A DNA stretch of 64,000 bases from positions 50,537-114,536 of the forward strand of contig JAILMZ010000147.1 in NCBI GenBank assembly GCA_024692105.1, written 5' to 3'. Made by a program: the position numbers and the translations under genes. The stretch comes from Saccharofermentans sp. Lineage in GTDB: Bacteria > Bacillota_A > Clostridia > Saccharofermentanales > Saccharofermentanaceae. The number at the start of each line of letters is the position of its first letter. The stretch's first letter is position 1. The notes below the pieces were generated by a model, which saw only the letters and a list, made by a program, of their open reading frames with translations, did no database searches and was not told where the DNA came from. Of the stretch, positions 33,623-42,196 are shown one piece after another.

Positions 33623-34018
33623 CTAACCTGCATCGGACAGAGCTTCTGATTGCTCATGATTCTTTACATATGCCTTGACAGCTTCGAAAGTGACAGCACC
33701 TATGTAGTGTTCCACGCGGCAAGCATCATCGCCTGCAGTCTTCTCATCAACACCCATCATCATAAAGAGTTTTGTAAGATATGTGTGACGATCAAAAACA
33801 TCTTCGGCAATCCGTCTTCCTGCTTCTGTCAAATGAAGGAATCCATGTTCGTCTTTGCTGACATAGCCTTCTTTCTTAAGAATAACAAGAGCACGACTAA
33901 CAGAAGGCTTGGAGTACCCGAGATAATCACCTATATCTTTTGCGCGTACCATTTCTGATTCCAACGAGAGGACATACAATGCCTCAAGATACATTTGCCC
34001 AGATTCCATTAACTGCAT
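33623..34018 (-). CDS. DtxR/MntR-family metal-dependent regulator with iron-type ligands
   Basis: 131 aa from ATG 34018 (AAAGGTG upstream; a TTG start at 34036 is less likely). Winged helix with recognition helix KPSVSRALVILKKEGYV, then the dimerisation domain. Aligned with DtxR, QMYLEALY supplies the Met10 equivalent and ACRVEHYIG supplies Cys102, Glu105 and His106; MntR has Asp and Glu at the first two. This favours Fe(II) sensing. The SH3-like third domain is absent, as in MntR. A GTTAGC-N4-GCTTAC site lies just upstream, suggesting autoregulation. Best candidate for the regulator of the 16-bp operators in this window. Confidence 0.88.
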   Translation of the reverse strand: MQLMESGQMYLEALYVLSLESEMVRAKDIGDYLGYSKPSVSRALVILKKEGYVSKDEHGFLHLTEAGRRIAEDVFDRHTYLTKLFMMMGVDEKTAGDDACRVEHYIGAVTFEAVKAYVKNHEQSEALSDAG

Positions 34019-34040
34019 AAAAACACCTTTCAGCAAGTCA

Positions 34041-34056
34041 GTTAGCCACTGCTTAC
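34041..34056 (-). promoter_or_regulatory. Operator before the DtxR-family gene
   Basis: GTTAGC-CACT-GCTTAC, 11 of 12 half-site positions, located 22 bases before the preferred start codon. On the minus strand a possible promoter TTTACG-18-TAAACT lies upstream of it, so the operator would cover the early transcript. Confidence 0.65.
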
Positions 34057-34109
34057 TGAAAGATAGTTTAACATATAAACCACACGGGCGTAAACAACAA
34101 AAATGAGTA

Positions 34110-34148
34110 TTGACAGCAACAAAATTACGCTGTAATATTACGCGGTAA
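34110..34148 (+). promoter_or_regulatory. Promoter and palindrome of the second TetR gene
   Basis: -35 TTGACA (34110-34115), 17 bases, -10 TAATAT (34133-34138). A palindrome centred on GTAATATTAC with outer TTAC/GTAA arms (34125-34148) covers the -10. It differs from the 16-bp iron-type operator, so it is a likely autoregulatory TetR site. Confidence 0.7.
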
Positions 34149-34167
34149 TAAATGCTCGGAGATGCAT

Positions 34168-34779
34168 ATGTCTTACGATTACGATAAAACTCATGAAATG
34201 ATTCTGAAGAGCGCGTTGAAGAGTTTCAGCGAAGTCGGATTCAGAGGCGCTTCAATAAGGAATATATGCAAAGATGCAGGTGTGACCAATGGAGCATTCT
34301 ATTCACACTTTAACAGCAAAGATGAACTGTTCTCGGCCTTGGTATCGGAAAAACTTCAAGTGTTTAATGATACCTATCAGGAATTGAGCGAGATGAATAT
34401 CGAATCTGCAGAAGATGTGGTTCACATTTTCGAGATGTCTTATGGATCAATTGAGACATTGATCCATTATGTGTACGCAGAGCATGAAGTGTTTAAGCTT
34501 ATCCTTGAGTGTAGCGGCGGTTCAAGTTATGAAAGCTTTGTATCGGAACTTATCGAAGAGGAGAGCAAGAACACGATGGCCTTCCTGGAAGCAAGCAGGA
34601 AGTTTATGAAGAATCCGGATAATATCTCCTGCCGTTTTACCAAGATAGGATCGGCCATGGTAATCAACTATGCGTTTGATGCATTTATAAACGGTGTGTC
34701 AGAAGAGGATAATATCCGAGAGACCAAGATGGCTTGCGATTTCTGCATCGCAGGTTACAGGCAATTATTAGGTTTATAA
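34168..34779 (+). CDS. TetR-family transcriptional regulator
   Basis: 203 aa from ATG 34168 (GGAG 6 bases upstream; ATG 34162 is too close). HTH region SEVGFRGASIRNICKDAGVT then GAFYSHFNSKDELFSAL. The C-terminal domain includes LECSGGSSYESFV, like the other TetRs here. It probably controls the ABC pair at 34856, separated by a terminator and operator E. Confidence 0.9.
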   Translation: MSYDYDKTHEMILKSALKSFSEVGFRGASIRNICKDAGVTNGAFYSHFNSKDELFSALVSEKLQVFNDTYQELSEMNIESAEDVVHIFEMSYGSIETLIHYVYAEHEVFKLILECSGGSSYESFVSELIEEESKNTMAFLEASRKFMKNPDNISCRFTKIGSAMVINYAFDAFINGVSEEDNIRETKMACDFCIAGYRQLLGL

Positions 34780-34783
34780 ATTA

Positions 34784-34809
34784 ACCGCAGTTAATGCTGC
34801 GGTATTTTT
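34784..34809 (+). terminator. Terminator after TetR
   Basis: ACCGCAG and CTGCGGT around a 6-base loop, followed by ATTTTTG. Confidence 0.8.
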
Positions 34810-34820
34810 GTGCCATGTCG

Positions 34821-34836
34821 GTTAGACACGGCTAAC
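34821..34836 (+). promoter_or_regulatory. Operator (site E) before the second ABC pair
   Basis: GTTAGA-CACG-GCTAAC, 11 of 12 matches, only 4 bases before the GGAGGTGA ribosome binding site. The promoter is not obvious because the terminator lies directly upstream. Confidence 0.75.
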
Positions 34837-34855
34837 TAACGGAGGTGAAGTTGAA

Positions 34856-36598
34856 TTGAAAAAACAAAAGTCGAATCCGATGATGAGAATATGGCAGATA
34901 GCTAAGCCTGAACACGGAAGATTAATGCTGTCAGTTTTGCTGGCCGTACTTGGAGTAGTATCGGGAATCATTCCTTATGTTAGTGCTGCCAAGATAATCT
35001 CCGGAATGATATCCGGGAATAAAGACTGGAATTATTATCTGGTATTCGTAGCTGCGGCCTTTGCGGGATTTGCTCTGAAGAGTCTTCTTTATGCTAAGGG
35101 ACTCAGCGAAAGCCACAAGGCAACATTCGCGCTTTTGGGCGAAATCCGCAAGCAGATATTTGCCAAACTGCCGAGGATGCCTCTGGGAACTATAATCGAT
35201 ACTTCCAGCGGTAAGCTCAAGCAGATCATTGTCGATGAAGTTGAACATATGGAGCGCCCGATAGCTCATATGATCCCGGAATTGACATCGAACATCATTG
35301 GTGCGCTTGCCGTATGGGTATACATGATGATAGTCGACTGGAGAATGGGACTGATCTGTCTAATATCGGTACCTGTGGGACTGTTGTTTTTCGGGTTTAT
35401 CGCATCGAGTTACGCTGAAGATTACAAGACTTCAGTTGAGATTACGCAGGACATGAACGCAAGCATAGTCGAATATGTGCACGGCATTGAAGTCATAAAA
35501 GCATATAACCAGAGGAAGACTTCATATCAGAAGTTCAAAGACAAGGTAATGGCCAATGCATCCTTCTATTGTTACTGGATGAAGAAGACCGAAGTATGCC
35601 AGTCACTTTGTTATACTATCGCTCCGTGCACTCTTATCACAGTGCTTCCGATAGGATGGTGGATGTATATATCAGGAAGCATAACTGCAGATGTATTTAT
35701 GACTTCGATCATGCTTTCAATGTGCATCGTCGGACCGATACTCGCTGCTATCCAGTTTACGGATTCTTCGGCAAAAGTATCCACTACGGTAACTACAGTT
35801 GATGAGCTGCTTTCCGGAGAAGAACAGGATCATTCAGATATACCTGTTGAATTTGATACGCATAACATTGAGCTTTGCGATGTAACTTATTCTTACCACG
35901 AGGGTGAGGAAGTGCTTCATAATGTAAACCTCACTATTCCCGAGAAGAGTTTTACTGCACTTGTGGGCCCTTCCGGAAGCGGAAAATCTACAATTGCAAA
36001 ACTTATAGGCGGATTCTGGGACGTAGTTGAGGGTTCCGTCAGGATGGACGGGAAGGATCTGAAGTCTATTCCTCTTGAACAACTCTATGATCAGGTAGCT
36101 TATGTCTCACAGGATAACTGGTTGTTTGACGACACGATAATGAATAATATCCGCATGGGCAATACCTCGGCATCTGATGAGATGGTACGTAAAGTATCCA
36201 AGGCATCGGGTTGTGATGAGTTCATAACAGCACTCCCGCAGGGCTATGAGACAAAAGTCGGAAGCGGCGGAACACACCTTTCGGGCGGCGAACGGCAGAG
36301 GATCGCAATTGCGAGAGCAATGCTCAAAGACGCTCCCATTGTAATCCTTGACGAAGCAACAGCATATATTGATCCGGAGAATGAGGCGGTTATACAGCGT
36401 GCCCTGAGCGGACTTATAAAGGATAAGACGGTAATAATTATTGCACACAGGCTTTCCACAGTAACAAATGCCGATCAGATAGTATTGGTGAACAACGGTA
36501 CGGTCGAATGTACGGGAACTCACAGCGAACTCCTGGCAAAGAGCAGTCTTTATAAAACAATGTGGCAGGCACACGTAAGCGAGGGAGGTGCAGCGTAA
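34856..36598 (+). CDS. ABC transporter half, A-type (TMD-NBD)
   Basis: 580 aa, TTG start 34856 with GGAGGTGA 7 bases before. Six helices to about residue 310. NBD motifs GPSGSGKST, LSGGERQRI, IVILDEATAY with D-loop IDPENE, H-loop IIAHRLSTV. Overlaps its partner by one base (TAATG). Second of three similar cassettes. Under operator E. Confidence 0.92.
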   Translation: MKKQKSNPMMRIWQIAKPEHGRLMLSVLLAVLGVVSGIIPYVSAAKIISGMISGNKDWNYYLVFVAAAFAGFALKSLLYAKGLSESHKATFALLGEIRKQIFAKLPRMPLGTIIDTSSGKLKQIIVDEVEHMERPIAHMIPELTSNIIGALAVWVYMMIVDWRMGLICLISVPVGLLFFGFIASSYAEDYKTSVEITQDMNASIVEYVHGIEVIKAYNQRKTSYQKFKDKVMANASFYCYWMKKTEVCQSLCYTIAPCTLITVLPIGWWMYISGSITADVFMTSIMLSMCIVGPILAAIQFTDSSAKVSTTVTTVDELLSGEEQDHSDIPVEFDTHNIELCDVTYSYHEGEEVLHNVNLTIPEKSFTALVGPSGSGKSTIAKLIGGFWDVVEGSVRMDGKDLKSIPLEQLYDQVAYVSQDNWLFDDTIMNNIRMGNTSASDEMVRKVSKASGCDEFITALPQGYETKVGSGGTHLSGGERQRIAIARAMLKDAPIVILDEATAYIDPENEAVIQRALSGLIKDKTVIIIAHRLSTVTNADQIVLVNNGTVECTGTHSELLAKSSLYKTMWQAHVSEGGAA

Positions 36599-38325
36599 TG
36601 ATCGAAGCGATAAAAAAGATAATCGACTTTTCCGGTCAGGAAAAGAATCGGATATACAGGGCAATAATCATTTCATTCTTTAAGTCAATGTTCTCGATGT
36701 TCAGGATGGCAGCGATATATTTTGTTCTTTTGGCTTTCGAAGAAGGCAACAGCACAATGCAGCCTGCATGGACCGCACTGGTATTCTTAGGGGTAAGCAT
36801 CGCAGGTCAGTTTATTCTGAAAATGGTTGCAGATCTTCAGGCTGTTCATGCGGGTTATTATATGAGCGCTTATAAGAGACTCGAGATTGCAGAGAGACTT
36901 AAGAAGGTCCCAATGGGTTATTTCAATGATAATAATCTTGAGAAGATAACCGGTACAGCCACCACAGTGTTGGACGTTGTAGAGAATCAGGGAGCTAATG
37001 TCCTCGTGCTCATCCTAAGCGGTCTCATGAATGCTGTTGTCTTTCTCATCTGTGTCTTGTTCTTTGATTGGCGCATTGGACTAATTGAACTTGTAGGCAT
37101 GACGATCTATATGCTCATCACATCCTCAATGGAAAAGAAGAGCAGATCATTATCACCGGTAAGGCAGAGAAATGAGGCCGCTTTGGTTTCTAAAGTACTC
37201 GAGAGCTTGCAGGGAATGAGCGTTATCAAATCATTTAACCTGACAGGCAAGGGTGATGAAGCTTTGAAAAAGGCTATCGATGATAACAGAGACAGCAATA
37301 TGGCAATGGAAAGGCTATTCATACCTTATGGTGAGGTGCAGGGCGTTGTGCTCGGTGCATTCAAAGCATTGATACTGCTGACGGCAGTTGCACTCTTTGT
37401 TACGGGAAACATGACGATAACGTATGCATTGATGGCCGTGATCATCTCTTTCCAGGTCTTTGCGGACATTGAGCAGACAGGCGCAGGGCTTACGGTGCTT
37501 CGAGTGGTATCAAGTTCTATCGAGGAGGCAGAGAAGATAAATCTTCTTCCTGTCATGGACGAAAACGGAAAAGAATATATTCCAAATGATCACGGGATTT
37601 CTATCGACCATGTATCGTTTGCCTATGGTGACAACGAGATATTGAATGATGTAAGTCTCGAGATACCGGAAAATACCATGACGGCATTTGTCGGCTCGTC
37701 CGGTGCAGGCAAGACTACTCTGGCCATGTTGATCGCGAGGTTCTGGGATGTTAACGAGGGCAGCATAAAGATAGGCGGAACAGATGTAAGAGATTACACG
37801 CTTGAAAGCCTGATGTCCCAGATAAGCGTAGTTTTCCAGAGCGTATATCTGTTTGCTGACACGATCGAGAATAATATAAAGTTCGGTATGAGTGATGCAA
37901 GTCACGAAGATGTGGTAGCTGCTGCTAAGAGAGCCTGCTGTCATGATTTTATAATGTCACTTCCCGACGGTTATTCGACAGTTATCGGTGAAAGCGGAGC
38001 AACGCTGTCAGGCGGAGAAAAGCAGAGAATATCGATTGCCAGAGCAATACTTAAGGATGCTCCGATCATAATCCTTGATGAAGCTACAGCTAATGTGGAT
38101 CCTGAAAACGAAGATAAACTGACGGCAGCATTTGATGCTTTGACAGACAATAAGACGGTTATCATGATCGCCCACAGGCTTAAGACGATCAGAAATGCGG
38201 ATAAGATAGTCGTGCTTGATGGAGGCGCAATCGTCAGCGGTACTCATGATGAACTGCTGAAGGCCAGTGAAAGATACAGCAATTTCATCAGGCTGAGAGA
38301 AGAAGCTGCAAACTGGAAAGTGTAA
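36598..38325 (+). CDS. ABC transporter half, B-type (TMD-NBD)
   Basis: 575 aa from ATG 36598 sharing a base with the previous stop (GGGAGGTG upstream). NBD motifs GSSGAGKTT, LSGGEKQRI, IIILDEATAN, D-loop VDPENE, H-loop MIAHRLKTI. Walker A has Ala-Gly where most have Ser-Gly or Gly-Gly. Heterodimer partner of the 34856 product. Confidence 0.92.
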   Translation: MIEAIKKIIDFSGQEKNRIYRAIIISFFKSMFSMFRMAAIYFVLLAFEEGNSTMQPAWTALVFLGVSIAGQFILKMVADLQAVHAGYYMSAYKRLEIAERLKKVPMGYFNDNNLEKITGTATTVLDVVENQGANVLVLILSGLMNAVVFLICVLFFDWRIGLIELVGMTIYMLITSSMEKKSRSLSPVRQRNEAALVSKVLESLQGMSVIKSFNLTGKGDEALKKAIDDNRDSNMAMERLFIPYGEVQGVVLGAFKALILLTAVALFVTGNMTITYALMAVIISFQVFADIEQTGAGLTVLRVVSSSIEEAEKINLLPVMDENGKEYIPNDHGISIDHVSFAYGDNEILNDVSLEIPENTMTAFVGSSGAGKTTLAMLIARFWDVNEGSIKIGGTDVRDYTLESLMSQISVVFQSVYLFADTIENNIKFGMSDASHEDVVAAAKRACCHDFIMSLPDGYSTVIGESGATLSGGEKQRISIARAILKDAPIIILDEATANVDPENEDKLTAAFDALTDNKTVIMIAHRLKTIRNADKIVVLDGGAIVSGTHDELLKASERYSNFIRLREEAANWKV

Positions 38326-38355
38326 TTGATCTTTGGAGGAAAAGGGTACACACAT

Positions 38356-39000
38356 ATGATGCCATATAAGAGTTTATACATAAAAATATTCCCTCTTTTC
38401 ATGAAGAAGTTCATGAAGGAACAGTATGGTCGCGATGTGACAAAAAAGGCCTTTAAAGAAGCTCCGTCAATATATCGGGATATGCTTCGGAAAGTCGACG
38501 ACATCGGTGCTGACAATCCTATGGCGGGGAATATTTACATGGCCTTTGTTTTCATGGCAATCTGGAAAGCGGCCGATGGTGCGATCGATATAGAAAGTTA
38601 TCGTACAGTCGTAAGGAATACAGCGACAAAGTCGTTTTTGAGAAAGTTTATCGGAAAGAACGATCTTAACTCTCCGGATGGTATCAGGAACGGAAACAAA
38701 AAGATGCATCGTATGAAGGAGTGGGCCGACAGTCACCCGCAGTATCAGGGCAAGACATGGGACTTCAATTTTGATGAAACTTTACACCGTGACGGTTTTT
38801 TCTATTGTTTTACACAATGCCCCATTAATACTTTTGCAAGGAAGTATGGCTATCTTGAAGTTCTTCCTGTCTGCTGCGAACTGGATCACATCTTAACTGA
38901 GGCATCTCACGGGAAACTAATAAGAAAATACACTCTGGCAACAGGCGGAGCTATGTGTGACTATTGGATTGTGCCGGACAAACTCAAGGATCCGCAATAA
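38356..39000 (+). CDS. ATC hydrolase-family protein
   Basis: 214 aa from ATG 38356 (AAAGGG and GGAGG upstream, somewhat far). Soluble. Contains FTQCPINTFARKYG and LPVCCELDH (paired Cys and Asp as in other family members) and ends GGAMCDYWIVPD, equivalent to the G-D-x-x-C-x-Y motif but with Gly for Asp. It is more divergent than the 32610 protein. Directly downstream of an ABC pair (30 bases) and followed by a strong terminator, so it is the third gene of that operon. Confidence 0.65.
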   Translation: MMPYKSLYIKIFPLFMKKFMKEQYGRDVTKKAFKEAPSIYRDMLRKVDDIGADNPMAGNIYMAFVFMAIWKAADGAIDIESYRTVVRNTATKSFLRKFIGKNDLNSPDGIRNGNKKMHRMKEWADSHPQYQGKTWDFNFDETLHRDGFFYCFTQCPINTFARKYGYLEVLPVCCELDHILTEASHGKLIRKYTLATGGAMCDYWIVPDKLKDPQ

Positions 39001-39036
39001 TAATCACTGACTGTCTAGCGTATCGTAAGATTAAAG

Positions 39037-39067
39037 AAAACCCGAAGTCAAAGGCTTCGGGTTTTTT
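39037..39067 (+). terminator. Rho-independent terminator
   Basis: AAAACCCGAAG and CTTCGGGTTTT around a 7-base loop, then a T-run. Ends the second ABC cassette. Confidence 0.9.
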
Positions 39068-39078
39068 GTGTATTTATA

Positions 39079-39136
39079 GTTAGCATGACCTAATTAAAAC
39101 GTGATAGAATGGTGCGGGCAGTTAGCCTACGACAAC
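39079..39136 (+). promoter_or_regulatory. Two degenerate operators (sites F1 and F2)
   Basis: F1 GTTAGC-ATGA-CCTAAT (39079-39094) and F2 GTTAGC-CTAC-GACAAC (39121-39136), each 10 of 12. TAGAAT at 39105-39110 between them is a possible -10, with F1 at the -35 position and F2 just before the ribosome binding site. They precede the DUF6796-like pair. Confidence 0.6.
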
Positions 39137-39153
39137 TAGGAGCGTGATAAACA

Positions 39154-39873
39154 ATGAGTTTGAATAGTAAACAAAAGAGACTTGAAGCATCTTTTGTTTT
39201 TGGTTTCATTGCACTTTTGCTGTGCGGTGTGGGCGATTGGCTGATCGGTTACGAGCCTGAAGGTGGTATGCCCCTGGCATTCGGGATCACATCAACGGCA
39301 ATAGCAGATGTGCCGGTATGGTTTTATGTTTTGTCATTCTTCTTTGGCATACTGTCCGGTTTTGGATGTATGTATTTCGCGCCTGCGGTAATGGAACTTC
39401 TTGATGTCAAGGGCGTATCCAAAGATTCGAGGATGTATAAGGTTATGGGATTCGGCCTGAAGTCCGCCCCGATGATGTTTGTGTCGTTCCATACGGCATG
39501 CTGCATCGTGCTTATGCTGATACAGGCTTCTCTCCGGGCAGGTCTTGATATTGCCCAAGCGGATTCTGTTTTCCTGATACCAGTTGCAACTGCGATGCTG
39601 CCGTTTGTCGTCTGGTGTTATCTGTGTGACATTCCGGTAAGTGTTGCATTTGTGTATTACACACTTAAAGGAAGACTCGGTATCAGCAAAGCGGCTTTCG
39701 TCCTCTGCCCGATAGGATTGAGCATCCTTGCAAAGATAATAGGTGCGATCATGGTGTCTTTGGGCAGCAAATTGGCTTTTCTCACAGCATGCGGGGAATC
39801 ATGGGGTTATGCATTTATGTGCCTGGCGCTATATTTTGCTATTAAGAAAGACGCATCATCGGGGAGGGATTAA
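39154..39873 (+). CDS. Multi-span membrane protein (DUF6796-like)
   Basis: 239 aa, about six to seven helices. The features GVGDWLIGYEP near the first helix, SFHTACCIVLM in the middle and a polar GESWGYAF near the end recur in three other proteins here (39873, 45683, 49518). I associate this with the DUF6796 group from memory. Function unknown. The stop overlaps the next start by one base (TAATG). Confidence 0.6.
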   Translation: MSLNSKQKRLEASFVFGFIALLLCGVGDWLIGYEPEGGMPLAFGITSTAIADVPVWFYVLSFFFGILSGFGCMYFAPAVMELLDVKGVSKDSRMYKVMGFGLKSAPMMFVSFHTACCIVLMLIQASLRAGLDIAQADSVFLIPVATAMLPFVVWCYLCDIPVSVAFVYYTLKGRLGISKAAFVLCPIGLSILAKIIGAIMVSLGSKLAFLTACGESWGYAFMCLALYFAIKKDASSGRD

Positions 39874-40496
39874 TGAGTTTGGTAAAGGTTTTGTTTTTAA
39901 TTGCCGTGATCGGTCACCTCATCTGTGGGTGCTGCGACTGTCTCTTGACTTATGTTCCCGGGGGGAAGAAGTTTGACTTCACGAAAATGTCGGATAACAG
40001 CGCCATGTCTGACACTTTTGCCAAGATGCCTCTTCGAAACATAAACATCTCTATGATTGCAGGCTGTCTGGCAATTTTTATGATTGGCTGTGGATACTAT
40101 GGCCTATATATATGGATGTCGGAATTCTCTCAAACGTTTTCGGTGATTATACTTGCAGCGGTTGGAGTTTTCCTGTCTTTCGGAGTTGCGCATCATGTGT
40201 TCTGCGGAGTCGCAGAATGGTTTTATGTTCGTATGGGAATGACCGAAGATGCAAGGCAGGCAGTAGTAAAGTTCTTCAAGGATACATCGGTCACGATGAT
40301 CGGATGCTATATTGGGCTGATCGCTCTCGGAGCAGTGCTTTTCATTGCAGTAGTAACAGGTACGACGTCTCTTCCTCAGTGGGCATGCATCATTAACTAT
40401 ATTCCATTTGCATTGGCTCTTATGCCATTGAGAATTGGCGGTGCAGGCAATTGGAGCGGTGCGCTGATGTTCATCGGACTTCTTATCCTGATCTGA
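39873..40496 (+). CDS. Multi-span membrane protein (DUF6796-like)
   Basis: 207 aa, six helices. GHLICGCCDCLLTYVPGGKK corresponds to the GDWLIGYEP region of its upstream paralogue and GVAHHVFCGVAEWFYVRM to its central His/Cys segment. Three Cys in CGCCDC could bind a metal. Translationally coupled with the previous gene. Confidence 0.6.
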   Translation: MSLVKVLFLIAVIGHLICGCCDCLLTYVPGGKKFDFTKMSDNSAMSDTFAKMPLRNINISMIAGCLAIFMIGCGYYGLYIWMSEFSQTFSVIILAAVGVFLSFGVAHHVFCGVAEWFYVRMGMTEDARQAVVKFFKDTSVTMIGCYIGLIALGAVLFIAVVTGTTSLPQWACIINYIPFALALMPLRIGGAGNWSGALMFIGLLILI

Positions 40497-40505
40497 AAAC
40501 AGTGT

Positions 40506-41390
40506 ATGAGCTTGATATATAAGATAGCGGAAAAGGGGTGTTTTCTTCTGAACAGACTTCCCGGTGGAGGACCGAAGGGAAGCATGTCCGGAGATCTGTC
40601 TGCTGATGATTCGGCTGTAAAGATACCGCGGAACATGTATTCCGGATTGAATGTAAAAGAGATCAATCTGGATGGATTTCTCTGTCACCGTTTCCGTTCG
40701 AAGAAGGTGAACACTCCATGCCAAAAGGCCATATTCTTTCTGCCGGGAGGCGGGGGGATGATGAGGGCAACAAAACTACATTACGATACAGCCAAGAGGC
40801 TTGCAACCGAGATTAGCGCCGAGGTCATATTTGCTCATTATCCACTTGCGCCTGAATATAATGTCAGATTTGCACTTGATTGGCTGGAAAAACTATATTT
40901 TTCAGAAATTCTAAGGGACTATAATCCGGAAGATATCGTATTTACAGGTGATTCAGCCGGAGCAAACCTGATACTGAGTCTGACCTACAGATTGAATGTC
41001 AGACCCGGGAGCCTTATTGTCATATCACCGGCATGCGGATTGGAATACGGAAAGAACAGAGACATCAGACTTGAGATGGAACCGTATGATCCAATACTCA
41101 CTGTTGCAATGAATGACATGATAGCCGAGAACTGGTGCAAGGGAGTTCCGTTGGATAGCCCGGATATCAGTCCGGAATCTATTGATTATACCGACTTCCC
41201 GTCAATGCTGTTCTTCTATGGAACACATGAGGTGTTCTATCCTCATGTAAAAAACTACCTCAGACGGTTAAAAGAGGCAAATGTCAGATTCGAAAGTGTA
41301 GAAAAGCCGATGTGTCATGATTGGGCTCTCGTGAAGTATTTCCCTGAAGGAAGACAGGCTATTAACAGAATGGTCGAATGGATTAGTTAA
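40506..41390 (+). CDS. Alpha/beta hydrolase, hormone-sensitive lipase/Aes family
   Basis: 294 aa. The oxyanion segment FLPGGGGMMRA takes the place of the usual HGGG; the nucleophile elbow is FTGDSAGANL. The probable acid is in FYGTHEVFYPH and the His in MCHDWALV. Soluble esterase or deacetylase of small lipophilic esters. It begins 10 bases after the membrane protein, with only a weak ribosome binding site. An esterase next to chelate importers could cleave an ester-type siderophore, but any ester is possible. Confidence 0.8.
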   Translation: MSLIYKIAEKGCFLLNRLPGGGPKGSMSGDLSADDSAVKIPRNMYSGLNVKEINLDGFLCHRFRSKKVNTPCQKAIFFLPGGGGMMRATKLHYDTAKRLATEISAEVIFAHYPLAPEYNVRFALDWLEKLYFSEILRDYNPEDIVFTGDSAGANLILSLTYRLNVRPGSLIVISPACGLEYGKNRDIRLEMEPYDPILTVAMNDMIAENWCKGVPLDSPDISPESIDYTDFPSMLFFYGTHEVFYPHVKNYLRRLKEANVRFESVEKPMCHDWALVKYFPEGRQAINRMVEWIS

Positions 41391-41424
41391 AATATAAATT
41401 GGCAAAACTATTTACCATTGATTA

Positions 41425-41475
41425 TTGACTGCAAATCCAATTTGTGATAAAACGGTTACCGATAATCTGATTATC
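41425..41475 (+). promoter_or_regulatory. Promoter and 7-1-7 palindrome of the third TetR gene
   Basis: -35 TTGACT (41425-41430), 17 bases, -10 TAAAAC (41448-41453) with TG at 41445-41446. Just downstream GATAATC-T-GATTATC (41461-41475) is a perfect palindrome, the likely autoregulatory site of the TetR starting at 41503. No 16-bp iron-type site here. Confidence 0.75.
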
Positions 41476-41502
41476 AGTAGTGCGGTGAAAGGCAGGGTGA
41501 CA

Positions 41503-42117
41503 ATGTCCGTACGTGATACCAGCATAGATCCAAGATTGATTCAAAGTGCCCGTGAAGAATTCATGACTAGCGGGTTCCTTAAAGCAGATCTGAAGACCAT
41601 CTGTGAGAATGCGGGTGTTACTACCGGTGCTGTTTATAAGCGCTACAAAGGAAAGGAAGAACTGTTTTGCGCAGTCGTAAAGGATGCCACTGCCAAACTG
41701 GACAGCTTCATTGCATTGCGCACCAACGTTGATCTTTCAGGCATGACGGATGAACAGATAACGGAAACCTGGGTAATGAATGAGGATAAGATCCTTGAAA
41801 TGTTCAAGATGATATGGGGTATCCGAAAGGCCTTTTTCCTTCTGCTTGAAAGATCTTCCGGAACCAAATATGAGAATTACGGACACGATTTCGCGCTCCG
41901 TATGACTGAAGCTTACATGCAGTATTATCTTGAAGCAAAAAAAAGAGGACTTGCAAAAGCGGAGATCTCCAAAGAACAGATGCATGTTCTCTGCACGTCA
42001 TTCTGGACGTTGGTCTATGAACCGTTCATTCATAAGATGACATGGAAGCAGATCGAGGAACACTGTAAAGTCGTATGCCGTGTCTTTAACTGGGCGGAAG
42101 CAATCGGCCTGTCATAA
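41503..42117 (+). CDS. TetR-family transcriptional regulator
   Basis: 204 aa from ATG 41503 (AGGCAGGG upstream). The frame extends back to 41425, but that would overlap the promoter. HTH region FMTSGFLKADLKTICENAGVT and GAVYKRYKGKEELFCAVV. C-terminal LLERSSGTKYENYG matches the CSGG-like segment of the other two TetRs, supporting duplication of the whole cassette. Likely regulator of the ABC pair at 42197. Confidence 0.9.
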   Translation: MSVRDTSIDPRLIQSAREEFMTSGFLKADLKTICENAGVTTGAVYKRYKGKEELFCAVVKDATAKLDSFIALRTNVDLSGMTDEQITETWVMNEDKILEMFKMIWGIRKAFFLLLERSSGTKYENYGHDFALRMTEAYMQYYLEAKKRGLAKAEISKEQMHVLCTSFWTLVYEPFIHKMTWKQIEEHCKVVCRVFNWAEAIGLS

Positions 42118-42128
42118 TCAAGTAAACC

Positions 42129-42149
42129 AAGCCGTCTTTGTACGGCTTT
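42129..42149 (+). terminator. Weak terminator after TetR
   Basis: AAGCCGT and ACGGCTT with a 6-base loop, followed by a short TTA-AAAA run. Confidence 0.6.
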
Positions 42150-42164
42150 AAAAATACAAAACGG

Positions 42165-42180
42165 GTTAGCAATTGCTAAC
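42165..42180 (+). promoter_or_regulatory. Perfect palindromic operator (site G)
   Basis: GTTAGCAATTGCTAAC is a complete 16-bp palindrome, the best copy in the window, ending 4 bases before the AAGGAG ribosome binding site. No convincing -35/-10 pair was found around it. Confidence 0.85.
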
Positions 42181-42196
42181 AAAGAAGGAGTGGAAA

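Noticed and set aside
33611..33623. GCTAAC in the DtxR-family gene 3' end
   Set aside because: It is part of the last codons and stop of that gene, with no partner half at the right distance.
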